Assembly: GCF_900167405.1 (NCBI RefSeq)
Contig: NZ_FUWO01000001.1
Location: 181,011-245,010, forward strand
Reading direction: 5' to 3'
DNA from: Globicatella sulfidifaciens DSM 15739
GTDB taxonomy: Bacteria > Bacillota > Bacilli > Lactobacillales > Aerococcaceae
DNA length: 64,000 nt
Made by a program: the position numbers and the translations under genes. This document shows positions 17,231-25,255 of this stretch, piece by piece. Position 1 is the stretch's first letter, and each line of letters opens with the position of its first letter. The notes under the pieces were generated by a model. The model was not told where the DNA came from. It saw nothing but the letters and a program-made list of their open reading frames with translations, and ran no database searches.

Positions 17231-17854
17231 TTACCAATTGATTTCCACTTCTGAATCATAAATATGATAAGGTAAAATAACATCACCATTATTTAGCCGA
17301 TAAAACTTAGCTAATCGCTTATTCACTCGAGGTAGATCATAGTCTTCTAAAATTCTAGGATTCCATTTAACCCACTCTTGATACTCTTTAGAATCAGGGG
17401 TTTTTGCCAACTCTCTAATTTCCTCTAAACCTCCAAGGCCGCCACAATCTTCCGATATGTTTTCGCCGCGAAAACTGACCACACTAGGGACCTCCTCTGA
17501 TGTTATGACCTTTACTTTCATCAAGGTGATTTTAAACTCCCAATTATCGCCGAAATCATAGGTATAATCGAGAGTGTTTAATTCTAACAAATAAGGAAGA
17601 ACAAGTGTTTTGTCTGCATCCACATAGTTGATTCCCTCATTATAAGAATTAAAATACTCATCACGCATATACTCAAGGTTTATTTCAAAAGGATACGACT
17701 TTTTTGTGAAATTAAACAAATGCATATCATATAGGCCAAATGCAATTTGAATAAAATGATGCAACTCAAAAAAAGTGATACGATTCGGTAAGATTATATT
17801 ACGCCAAATCGGAGGCGACTTTATCTCTTTTAATTGAACTTTAACTTGAAACAT
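17231..17854 (-). CDS. Plasmid pRiA4b ORF-3-like / IS1096 TnpR-like protein
   Basis: A 207-residue protein matching the pRiA4b ORF-3-like domain: N-terminal VKLKEIKSPPIWR-type opening, HHFIQIAFGLYDMHL, then YDFGDNWEFKITL and CGGLGGLEE. The family is widespread and often plasmid or IS associated, but its function is unknown. The ATG follows a weak site (AGGGAG about 10 bases upstream). It appears intact and is a single-gene unit. Confidence 0.85.
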   Translation of the reverse strand: MFQVKVQLKEIKSPPIWRNIILPNRITFFELHHFIQIAFGLYDMHLFNFTKKSYPFEINLEYMRDEYFNSYNEGINYVDADKTLVLPYLLELNTLDYTYDFGDNWEFKITLMKVKVITSEEVPSVVSFRGENISEDCGGLGGLEEIRELAKTPDSKEYQEWVKWNPRILEDYDLPRVNKRLAKFYRLNNGDVILPYHIYDSEVEINW

Positions 17855-18210
17855 TTTTTCAACTCCCTAATCAAATTGTTATTAGAAAAATTACTATTAT
17901 TCTACTTACAGTATAAAATATCGAACGCACTTTTTCTACTTAGTTCCTCCATAAAAATGCTCTGAGCTATCCCATAGAAAAAGTTTTTAGGTGATGTTTT
18001 AATTGAATCTTTCCTTACATTCTAAGTTGCAATTTACGCTCCTGATTTCATATTGAAGTTAGAAAGAATGGAGTACGCTAAGCATCTTCCAATATACGAC
18101 TTAAAATTATTTTTAAGTAATTAAATGCAACAAAAAAAGTCTCTAAGCTTATAATACTTAAAGACTTTTTACTATTTTAATTCTTATAAAGAATATCATC
18201 CAATTCAAAT
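17855..18210. other. Gene-free stretch with terminator
   Basis: No gene found. A hairpin AAAGTCT-TAAG/CTTA-AGACTTT followed by TT (about 18138-18172) looks like a terminator. Confidence 0.45.
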
Positions 18211-18478
18211 GGGAGTGGACCAAAAGTAGAAAATCAAATGATTTTCGCTTTGTCTGTCCACCCCCGCACAGTTGAGTAGGTCTCAAGCAAGTCATTAAGA
18301 CGCAGGTTGAGACCACTCAACCACTGCGCTTTTAATGAATAAGCACTAATTCGACTGGATTTTTCAAGCTTGTTCTCAGCTACGTTAAGACGCCATTTGA
18401 GACCACTCAACCACTGCGCTTTGAATTAAATAGATATGGCTGAACAGAATTTAAAATGCTTTTGCCCAGCCTCATTTC
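18211..18478. repeat. Composite hairpin repeat with two 90-bp units
   Basis: Order: GGGAGTGGAC, hairpin GAAAATCAAATGATTTTC, CCACCCCC, GCACAGTTGAGTAGGTCTCAAGC, then two units ending CCACTCAACCACTGCGCTTT at 18321 and 18411, exactly 90 bases apart. It ends with a tail (ATAGATATGGCTGAACAG ... GCCCAGCCTC). Each unit contains nested arms CGCAG/CTGCG and GTTGAG/CTCAAC. The same layout occurs at 36672 and, inverted, at 47513. Confidence 0.85.
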
Positions 18479-18510
18479 CACAAGAGAGTGCAGAAATTAA
18501 TTTGTTTGAA

Positions 18511-19875
18511 TTAGAATAAAATCTTGTCTGCCCCACCAAATTGATTTCCTAATGCTTGATGAGCAAGCACTTGAACATAATGCCATGGACGGTCATAATT
18601 TGGTTGATAGAAGAAGTCTACCATTGCTAATTGTTCTAACGTCCATTTAGCATTAATCGCAATCGATAACGCATTGATGGAATCCGCAACATCATGAATA
18701 GAGACAAATTGTGAGCCTAAAATCAGATGCGTGTCTTCATCGAAGTAAATCTTCATATGAACAGTTCCTGGTCGACGCATGAAGTCTGGATACACTTTTT
18801 CTTCACAATAAGCTGAAGCAATCTTACCATCATAACTATCCGCACTCACATGCCCTAAACCAGTGGTGACAACCGTGTAGTCGAAAACATGTAAAGCAGA
18901 AGTCCCTGATACTGGTAACATCTTCACTAATGATTCTTTTCCTAAAGCATGTAAAGCCGCCACAATTCCTTGACGACGAGCATTCGTTGCTAAAGCGATA
19001 TTGGTTTTCTTTCCAGTAGGTGCATACATAATTTTAGTTGCATCCCCACCGGCATAAATGTCGGTGACAGAAGTACGCATGAATTCATCGATTTCTACAA
19101 ATCCACGTTCATCGATATCGACGATTCCTTTTAACCATTCGGTATCTGGTTTAACTCCTACCGCAATGACAACGGTATCGGCCTCATATTCTCCTTTATC
19201 CGTTACAACGCCGGTTACTTTGCCGTCTTTACCGGTTAATTTCTCAACTTTTTCGTGCCCTTTGAAAGCTAAACCTTTTTCTTTGGCATGATTTTCTAAT
19301 ACAGTCGCTAATTCTGGATCAACATAGGTTGGTAAAATATGATCTAGACCGTCTAATAAAACTGTTTCGATTCCCGCTTCTGTGTAGGCCGTCGCCACTT
19401 CGACACCAATATAGCCTGCCCCAATGACGACTGCTTTTTTACTAGATTTCATTCGTTCTTTAACGGTTCCTGCATCTTCACGTCCACGGAAAGTATGAAC
19501 ATTTTCTAAATCATACCCTTCAAATTTTGGAACAGGTGCAAAGCCTCCAGGACTCAGTAAGAGCTTATCATAGCTTTCTTCCTTCTCACCTTCGTTATCC
19601 TTAATTTGAATTGTTTTAGCCTCAGGATTAATCCCCACGACTGCTGTTGAGTAATGCATATGAATCCCTTGATCAGCATAAGATTGGTTGGTAGCAAAAT
19701 GCAATTCGTCTAAAGCTTGAGCAATACTTTGAAGATAAGATTGAGCACCACAAGACATAAAGGACGCGTGGTCACCTGCTTCATATATATGAATCTCTGC
19801 ACTCGCTTCTTGCTTCAAGATTGTCTGTACCGCTTCAAATCCAAAATGCGATGTTCCAACTACTACGTACTTCAT
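18511..19875 (-). CDS. nox: NADH oxidase (FAD/CoA-disulfide reductase family)
   Basis: A 454-residue flavoprotein. The ATG at 19875 follows GAGAGGAAA and gives MKYVVVGTSHFG, the FAD-binding start. Redox-active Cys42 lies in SFMSCGAQSYL. A second Rossmann motif VVIGAGYIGVEVA (about 153-165) binds NADH and YAGGDATKI contacts FAD. Likely reaction: four-electron reduction of O2 to water with NADH, regenerating NAD+ in a fermentative cell. The peroxide-forming and CoA-disulfide reductase branches cannot be excluded by motif alone. Confidence 0.88.
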   Translation of the reverse strand: MKYVVVGTSHFGFEAVQTILKQEASAEIHIYEAGDHASFMSCGAQSYLQSIAQALDELHFATNQSYADQGIHMHYSTAVVGINPEAKTIQIKDNEGEKEESYDKLLLSPGGFAPVPKFEGYDLENVHTFRGREDAGTVKERMKSSKKAVVIGAGYIGVEVATAYTEAGIETVLLDGLDHILPTYVDPELATVLENHAKEKGLAFKGHEKVEKLTGKDGKVTGVVTDKGEYEADTVVIAVGVKPDTEWLKGIVDIDERGFVEIDEFMRTSVTDIYAGGDATKIMYAPTGKKTNIALATNARRQGIVAALHALGKESLVKMLPVSGTSALHVFDYTVVTTGLGHVSADSYDGKIASAYCEEKVYPDFMRRPGTVHMKIYFDEDTHLILGSQFVSIHDVADSINALSIAINAKWTLEQLAMVDFFYQPNYDRPWHYVQVLAHQALGNQFGGADKILF

Positions 19876-20045
19876 GAAAAATTTCCTCTCGTTTATTATA
19901 ACCATTCTAAACTGATGATATATTCATCTTAACACTCACCAAAAAAAACTTGCATCTAAAAAGACTTATCAATGAATTTTTTTAGTTGTTAGTACAAAAC
20001 ATTTCTGATGATTGAAATTTCAAAATCTATATTTAATACTTAACA

Positions 20046-20103
20046 AGTGGGATTGAGATGAAGTAGAAAATAAGATGAGTTTTGCTTTTGATACTCCCGT
20101 ACC
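20046..20103. repeat. Degenerate GTAGAAAAT-type hairpin repeat
   Basis: Contains GTGGGATTGAGATGAAGTAGAAAATAAGATGA-like sequence in pieces (AAGTAGAAAATAAGATGA, then TTTTGCTTTTGATACTCCC), matching the cap hairpin of the composite repeats with several mismatches. Confidence 0.45.
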
Positions 20104-20385
20104 GTTTGGTTTATATCAACTAATCTTAAAATCAACTAGATGCCAGTCAACTATTACACTTATAAAATTATCAGATACTACTAAACGGAATTTTTGAAGT
20201 TTTGTCCAACTTCCTTTCGTTTTCCGACCATCCAAAGACATGTCTTTTCACAAAGTTTCATTTTTCAAAATCTGGTAAAATATTTTCATCTGAAAGCTAA
20301 TTGAACAATGTAAGCATTCCAAACGTACAAAAAGTAATAAACGAGATAAAAATAATGCATTTTTTGTTTTCACAAATTTTCAACT

Positions 20386-20514
20386 TGTCTCATTTTGAGA
20401 CACGAAAACAGCCTTTTTTGAGTGTTATTTTCATTTTCATAAATTTTAGAAAAATACTTCGCTAAACTTTATATATTCTTAATAATTAAGCAAAATATGT
20501 CTCAAAATGAGACA
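20386..20514. repeat. Pair of TGTCTCA-N3-TGAGACA palindromes
   Basis: Two perfect 17-base palindromic sites, TGTCTCATTTTGAGACA at 20386-20402 and TGTCTCAAAATGAGACA at 20498-20514, 112 bases apart. Both continue with CACG on the right. Spacing and symmetry resemble binding sites of a dimeric regulator or a site-specific recombinase. No T tract follows, so they are not typical terminators. Confidence 0.6.
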
Positions 20515-20920
20515 CGGGCTTGTGAATGAAAATAACCACAGTAGAATTATCAGCTAAATTGCTTTTTTAAATTTATTTCACAAACAATCAGCATGATAAT
20601 GCAAAAAAAGCATCTAAAAATCGAATACTACTTAATGAGGGATTGGTCTTCTAACTCATAGTATTTCATATTGTTAACCGTTGTTTGATTAGGATTGATT
20701 TTTTAAAAGATTAAAAATGGGCAGTTAACCAGCGCCTACAAAACAACTTTATTATAAAGCCATTTTTTAAGGTCTTATCACACGAGCTCCACCGTCACGA
20801 TGTTAAAAGATTTTGTTGCCATCACAAAAATAAAACTATCACTATTCTAAAATATGATAAAAGGATACTTGCGACATAACCTGGTATCCAAAATGAATAC
20901 GCTAGCACCATATTAGGCGC

Positions 20921-20954
20921 ATTATCATCATTTTCTTGGTATAATGATGATAAT
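20921..20954. promoter_or_regulatory. Perfect 12-bp inverted repeat upstream of ndk
   Basis: ATTATCATCATT (20921-20932) and AATGATGATAAT (20943-20954) form a perfect inverted repeat with a 10-base centre. The centre includes a possible -10 TATAAT (20940-20945). It lies 24 bases before the ndk start and could be an operator or leader hairpin. Confidence 0.55.
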
Positions 20955-20978
20955 AAGGTTTAGGAGAGTGATTAAATC

Positions 20979-21380
20979 ATGAGTCAACAAACATACATCA
21001 TGTTAAAACCAGATTGCTTGAAGCGCGGCTTGATGGGGGAAGTGATTTCGCGGATTGAAAAGAAAGGCTACCGTATTGTACAAGCCCAATTGATGACCCT
21101 TGATACACCAATCATTGCCGAACATTATGCTCATCTGATTGACAAGCCCTTTTATCCTAAGCTTGAACAGTTTATGTTATCAGGACCTGTCTTTGGTATG
21201 GTGGTAGAAGGCGAAGAAGTCATTCAAGGCATGAGAGCCATGATGGGACCAACGAATGTCTTTGAAGCAGCACCCGGTACGATTCGCGGAGACTACGCAA
21301 CCGATGTTACTTATAATCTGATTCATGGATCAGACTCGCCTGAAACAGCTAAAGTAGAAATTAACCGATTTTTCAACTGA
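20979..21380 (+). CDS. ndk: Nucleoside-diphosphate kinase
   Basis: A 133-residue enzyme transferring the gamma phosphate of ATP to nucleoside diphosphates through a phosphohistidine. The opening QQTYIMLKPDCLKRGL and the catalytic NLIHGSDS with His116 are conserved. It is slightly shorter than the usual 137-150 residues at the C terminus, but all core motifs are present. AGGAG lies 9 bases before the ATG. It is a single-gene unit. Confidence 0.96.
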   Translation: MSQQTYIMLKPDCLKRGLMGEVISRIEKKGYRIVQAQLMTLDTPIIAEHYAHLIDKPFYPKLEQFMLSGPVFGMVVEGEEVIQGMRAMMGPTNVFEAAPGTIRGDYATDVTYNLIHGSDSPETAKVEINRFFN

Positions 21381-21550
21381 TGATAAGCGAAGTTCAAACG
21401 CAACAATATTCTGTTTTAAGTCGCTATCGAAGTAACTGCGTTCAAGTTTATTATTTATCCAATTTAAAACAACTTTCATATAGCGTAATAAAATAATCAT
21501 TGAAATATCTCTTAATAAATGATAATATCAATATACAATTAAAAATCACA

Positions 21551-21689
21551 ACTTATCCAGAGCAAGCAGAGGGAATTGGCCCAATGACGCTTCAGCAACC
21601 TACCATTGGCAAGGTGCTAAATCCAACTCGAAAGAGATAGATGAGTCGATTCCAGTTATTTGGCACGACGACTCTCGTTGTGCTTTTTT
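21551..21689 (+). ncRNA. SAM-I (S-box) riboswitch with terminator
   Basis: P1 arms ACTTATC (21551-21557) and GATGAGT (21640-21646) pair over seven bases. Conserved S-box blocks follow the expected order: AGAGGGA, TGGCCC, ATGACGCTTCAGCAACC and AAGGTGCTAAATCC. Downstream, GCACGACGA/TCGTTGTGC (21663-21683) plus a T run forms a terminator. SAM binding should end transcription before the small gene at 21719. A pairing alternative between the aptamer 3' side and the terminator was not worked out. Confidence 0.92.
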
Positions 21690-21718
21690 AATTGAATAAA
21701 TAACTAGGAGTGGTTAGT

Positions 21719-22036
21719 TTGTTACCAGAAATGAAGAGTAGTTTTGATGAGTTTATTAAAGGAATCAAAAAATTTGGTATTATGCCACATTTAAGATTTC
21801 GAAGAAGTCAGAGTGGTGATGTCACTGAACATGATTGGGTATTTCTAGTCAATACGCGCCCACCGCATAATGGGGCTCATATTGGTCGTTGCTGTACCTG
21901 TTGTATTGGCAATGGCAGTATCAATGATTACGATCATTTCAAAGAATCTTTCAGCTATGAAGAATACGAAACGATTGTAAACCTGTTATTCGATTATATT
22001 TATACTGACTCTCAGTATAAATCCATTCAGTCATAA
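21719..22036 (+). CDS. Unknown small protein under SAM riboswitch control
   Basis: A roughly 105-residue protein, not recognised. AGGAG (21704-21708) fits best with the TTG at 21719; a GTG at 21710 is too close. No signal peptide or membrane helix. A cluster HIGRCCTCCIGNG holds four cysteines and a nearby histidine and suggests metal or thiol chemistry; the start is acidic-amphipathic and the end is aromatic-rich (YEEYETIVNLLFDYIYTD). The only gene after the S-box leader, so it probably responds to methionine/SAM shortage. Confidence 0.7.
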   Translation: MLPEMKSSFDEFIKGIKKFGIMPHLRFRRSQSGDVTEHDWVFLVNTRPPHNGAHIGRCCTCCIGNGSINDYDHFKESFSYEEYETIVNLLFDYIYTDSQYKSIQS

Positions 22037-22050
22037 ACCGACTCATTAAG

Positions 22051-22102
22051 AAAGAGAGTTTAAGGACAACGCTATTGAGCATGCCACTTAGACTCTCTTT
22101 TT
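22051..22102 (+). terminator. Terminator after the SAM-controlled gene
   Basis: Arms AAGAGAGTTTAAG and CTTAGACTCTCTTTT flank a loop of about 20 bases and are followed by TTTTTTG. Confidence 0.8.
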
Positions 22103-22167
22103 TGTTTTGAAATATTTTTTGTAGAGACAACGCTACTGTTGTTTAGTCAGATACAATTTCATTATCT

Positions 22168-22240
22168 TAGGCAATGGCAACCAGTAGAAAATCGATTGAA
22201 TTTTGCTTCGTTTGCCTAATCTCTATCTACGGTATTACTT
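22168..22240. repeat. Degenerate cap-hairpin repeat
   Basis: GGCAATGGCAACCAGTAGAAAAT and ATTTTGCTTCGTTTGCC-like halves pair, as in the other GTAGAAAATC elements. It is followed by TCTATCTACGGTATT, a 15-base string that recurs at about 25006-25021 after another degenerate copy. Confidence 0.5.
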
Positions 22241-22315
22241 GGAAAATCTTCTTTTGTCTAACCTCGAGATGCCCATAAGTTTGGTTATGTTCTATACCAG
22301 TTATGCCGTAAAATC

Positions 22316-22741
22316 TTACGCTTTATACTGCATTAAAAGTTCAAGCTTATTGGTGACTTCATCCATCTCCTGCGAGATAGTCGTTAATCCTTCACGTTTA
22401 TAAAATTTTACGGCACTCTCATTTTCATGATATACCGTAAGCAGCAATTCCTCACGAAGCTCTTTTGCATAATCTAGTAACTGCTTACCAATGCCTTTAG
22501 AACGCATACTTTTATCTACAAAAATCCCCGCAAGGTAATTGTCTTGCAACCCAACGAAGCCCACAATTTTACTTTCATGTTCATAAACATAGATTTCAGC
22601 ATCTAACAGTTGTTCTTTAACCATTGGTGCATTAGCTATCCAATATTCACGATTTATAAAATGATGTGCCTCAAGATTGCTCTCAAGCCAAATTTGCATC
22701 ACTTGGTCAAGGTCTTCTATTTTAAACGCTCTAATCATCAT
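22316..22741 (-). CDS. GNAT acetyltransferase
   Basis: A 141-residue N-acetyltransferase. The acetyl-CoA loop is GIFVDKSMRSKGIGKQLLDYAK (about 82-103) with the R-x-x-G-x-G signature, followed by LTVYHENESAVKFYKREGL, typical of YhjR/PanM-like single-domain acetyltransferases. The ATG at 22741 follows AGGAATTG; the neighbouring TTG and ATG are alternatives. Substrate unknown. It is a single-gene unit. Confidence 0.85.
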   Translation of the reverse strand: MMIRAFKIEDLDQVMQIWLESNLEAHHFINREYWIANAPMVKEQLLDAEIYVYEHESKIVGFVGLQDNYLAGIFVDKSMRSKGIGKQLLDYAKELREELLLTVYHENESAVKFYKREGLTTISQEMDEVTNKLELLMQYKA

Positions 22742-22797
22742 CAATTCCTACTTTCTTGGTACTAATTTTCTGGTTTTAGACTGGTACTATGTGTGGA

Positions 22798-22984
22798 TTA
22801 CAAATAAGCTATTTCGCTACCATCCTCCATATTGTAGACACTTTCTTTGAACTCTAATTGCTTACCTTTCGTTTCCATAAATCGATCATTGCCATAGTCG
22901 AAGTGAAGCGTTCGATAGGCTAAACCAGATAAAATCACAACCAACGTAACCAGAATTACTACAACAATTTTCACCCCATTTCAT
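22798..22984 (-). pseudogene. N-terminal stub of a secreted/anchored alpha/beta hydrolase
   Basis: Reading VKIVVVILVTLVVILSGLAYR gives a basic start and one membrane helix. The following segment (ETKGKQLEF ... YNMEDGSEIAYL) resembles the start of alpha/beta hydrolases just before the oxyanion strand, but then a stop appears. The best start, ATG at 22984 after AAAGGGG, is one base out of frame with the body at a GGGG run; a GTG at 22974 is in frame but has no spaced ribosome site. I infer a truncated, frameshifted remnant. Confidence 0.5.
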
Positions 22985-23354
22985 AGTATTTTCCCCTTTG
23001 AATACTAACTTTACGTTTTCATCCTATCATTTTACGAATAAGAGATACTTTTTTTACTACGAAAAAAGACCGAAACTTTTTACACAGCCTCCAAAATTAT
23101 TATCGACTCACATTAACTTTTTATCTATTCACATAAATTGATGGAAAACCAAATAATCAAGCATAATTTCATCTCCCGGTCCCTCATAAAGATTTAATAG
23201 AATCGGCCTTTACTTTATAAACATTGTTATTTTACTTGGCTCAATTCTTAACAACAATTCACATTTTTCCATATGCATCAAGCCTTAACTATAGATAAGC
23301 AGGCCCCGTTTCTAAGTTTTGGAATTACTCTCATGAATCACTATCTTTATCGCC
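22985..23354. other. Gene-free stretch
   Basis: AT-rich, no gene, no clear hairpin or repeat seen. Confidence 0.5.
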
Positions 23355-24542
23355 TTAAAAATCTATTTCTCCATTCAAAAATTTTTCTGCATTTAAATTT
23401 ATTATACCTTCTTTTGAAAAATCGAGCGTATCTAAGCTTAAAATAATCTTCGGATAGTTATCTTTTAACATTTGTAGCGGTCTAAATTCACGTTCTCTTG
23501 TCTTTTCATCCATCAAACTCAAACTTACTTGTATGTATATTATCTCCTCATATTTTTTACAAATAAAGTCTATTTCGTATTCATCTATCTCACCTGTATA
23601 AATTTTATAACCTCTTCGAAGAAGTTCTATAAATACAAGATTCTCTAAAAGATGACCATAATCTTTGTTCCCGCCCGCAATTAATGAAGTTCTTAAACCT
23701 GGATCAACTCCATAGAATTTATTGTTTCTTGCGAAGAATTTTCTTCCCTTTAAATCATATCTTTCCAACTCATATATTAAATAGGCTTCTTTTAAATATT
23801 CTAAGTAAACAGATACCGTTTCTTCTTTTGCATTAATTCCCAACTCAGATTTTATCGTATTAGCTATCTTTCTGACTGAAAACACGGAACCAGAATTTTG
23901 AAATATAAAACTCGCTAAAGCTCTTAATAGATGACTATTATTGATTTTATTTCTTAACATGACATCTTTTAATAATACTGAATCTAGTAAATCATTAAGA
24001 ATGGTGCTTTTAGAATAATTATTTTCAATTCCTACTACTCCAGGAAATCCACCGTAAATCATATAATCTTGCAATGTTAATTTAGAATCCTTTAATTTGG
24101 ATTTCCTTAACGAAAATGGGTAGACAACAATAGAGACATATCTTCCAGCTAAATAGGTCGCAAGTTCGGATGATAACAACTGAGCATTTGAACCAGTTAT
24201 TACAATATCTATTTTCTTTTCTAGATGAAGAGAATTTACTGCAACCTCCCATTTATTAACAATTTGAATTTCATCAAATAATAGATAATATTGTAAATCC
24301 CTTTTAGTTTTGTCTTTAATATAGTTATGAAGTGCTACACTATCTTGAAGTTCTAAAGTATCTAGATTTTCAAAATTCAAATAAATAATCTGTTCTTCAG
24401 TTACTCCATTTTCTAGTAGCCAATCCTTATATTGAAACATAATGGTAGACTTTCCAGACCTTCTAACACCTGTAATGACTTTTATTAAATCTTTATTCTT
24501 CCATTCTTTTAACCAGTTAAGTTCTCGTTCTCTGATTATCAT
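23355..24542 (-). CDS. AAA+ ATPase with DUF4143
   Basis: A 395-residue P-loop protein of the same broad family as 2580-3800 but distantly related. Walker A is GVRRSGKST (residues 25-33), Walker B YLLFDEIQ (near 90), with sensor-like DIVITGSNAQLL. The C-terminal part has YEIDFICKKYEEIIYIQV, a PD-(D/E)XK-like core. The ATG follows GGAGAAAAATA. Function is unknown; single gene with its own palindrome-bearing promoter, suggestive of a regulated accessory gene. Confidence 0.85.
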   Translation of the reverse strand: MIIRERELNWLKEWKNKDLIKVITGVRRSGKSTIMFQYKDWLLENGVTEEQIIYLNFENLDTLELQDSVALHNYIKDKTKRDLQYYLLFDEIQIVNKWEVAVNSLHLEKKIDIVITGSNAQLLSSELATYLAGRYVSIVVYPFSLRKSKLKDSKLTLQDYMIYGGFPGVVGIENNYSKSTILNDLLDSVLLKDVMLRNKINNSHLLRALASFIFQNSGSVFSVRKIANTIKSELGINAKEETVSVYLEYLKEAYLIYELERYDLKGRKFFARNNKFYGVDPGLRTSLIAGGNKDYGHLLENLVFIELLRRGYKIYTGEIDEYEIDFICKKYEEIIYIQVSLSLMDEKTREREFRPLQMLKDNYPKIILSLDTLDFSKEGIINLNAEKFLNGEIDF

Positions 24543-24578
24543 TATTTTTCTCCCGTGGTATATTTTTATTTCACAACA

Positions 24579-24641
24579 ATTATATCACCGTAAGGGAGAT
24601 TATTCAAACACATTTCTAAATTTCATCTCCCCAAAGGAGAT
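24579..24641 (-). promoter_or_regulatory. Promoter of the ATPase gene with palindromic operator
   Basis: Minus-strand -35 TTGAAT (24602-24607) and -10 TATAAT (24579-24584), spacer 17. A perfect 6-bp palindrome ATCTCC-N5-GGAGAT lies upstream (24625-24641), and a further AATCTCCC half-site falls in the spacer (24594-24601). The repeated half-sites point to a repressor that controls this gene. Confidence 0.55.
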
Positions 24642-24660
24642 ATATATGAATTTTTATTAA

Positions 24661-25053
24661 CTTATATCGCTATCAGAGAAGTAGATGATTGTGACATAAC
24701 CCTCATTTTAAATTTTCTCTCAAACTATTTTATTATCCTAATAGATTCGAGAATTATCGATTGATGAAGTATTATTTTCTAAAAATAAGATCTTTATCGT
24801 ACAATTTAAAATATTGAAGTGCTCGAAAAAGAAGCTGGAAAAAAACTGAATAGTTTTGGTCCCAACTTATCTTCTAATTAATTAACTGTTCGGTGATTAC
24901 GTGTCCTTAAGCTACATTCTTCGAATATATTTAAATTCTACTCAATTGCGCCAAGGTAGGCAGACGAAGTTAAAATCTTTGATTATCAATGCTTATTCTT
25001 TCTATCTACGGTATTGCCCGTTATTTGCACTTTTTAAATAATTACACTATGTA
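24661..25053. other. Gene-free stretch with degenerate repeat
   Basis: No gene. 24950-25021 has a loose hairpin repeat (GTAGGCAGACGAAGTTAAAATC) in the inverted orientation and the shared TCTATCTACGGTATT string. Confidence 0.4.
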
Positions 25054-25255
25054 TTAATAATAATCGTCATCGTCATATCTTGGAAAAAACATGCAGATGA
25101 AAATGACCAAAGTCACAGTTTGCTCCACCATTTTGCATTATGCCATAACCTGATGCATGGTATACCGTCGTGAAGGCTTTAATCATTCTCCGAGTTACGC
25201 TGGTAATTTCTTGCATATAAGCGTCAGGAAGACTTTGGCTTACTATATTTTTGCA
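25054..25255 (-). pseudogene. HIT-family protein, C-terminal fragment, frameshifted
   Basis: The minus strand encodes LPDAYMQEITSVTRRM ... GIMQNGGANCDFGHFHLHVF, the histidine triad HFHLHVF of HIT nucleotide hydrolases. Directly after it, a run of six T shifts the frame; in the next frame PRYDDDDYY completes the expected C terminus. The N-terminal third (metal-binding and start) is absent. It adjoins the end of the ABC transporter pseudogene. Confidence 0.75.

Larger units (their letters stand above)
19906..20978. other. 1.1-kb gene-free region
   Basis: No credible gene on either strand. It contains a degenerate hairpin repeat (20046-20103), a pair of TGTCTCA palindromes (20386 and 20498) and an inverted repeat in the ndk leader, listed separately. 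The base composition is very AT-rich in 20270-20480. Confidence 0.6.

Noticed and set aside
22203..22403. 66-codon plus-strand frame.
   Set aside because: Overlaps a hairpin repeat and the antisense of the GNAT gene.
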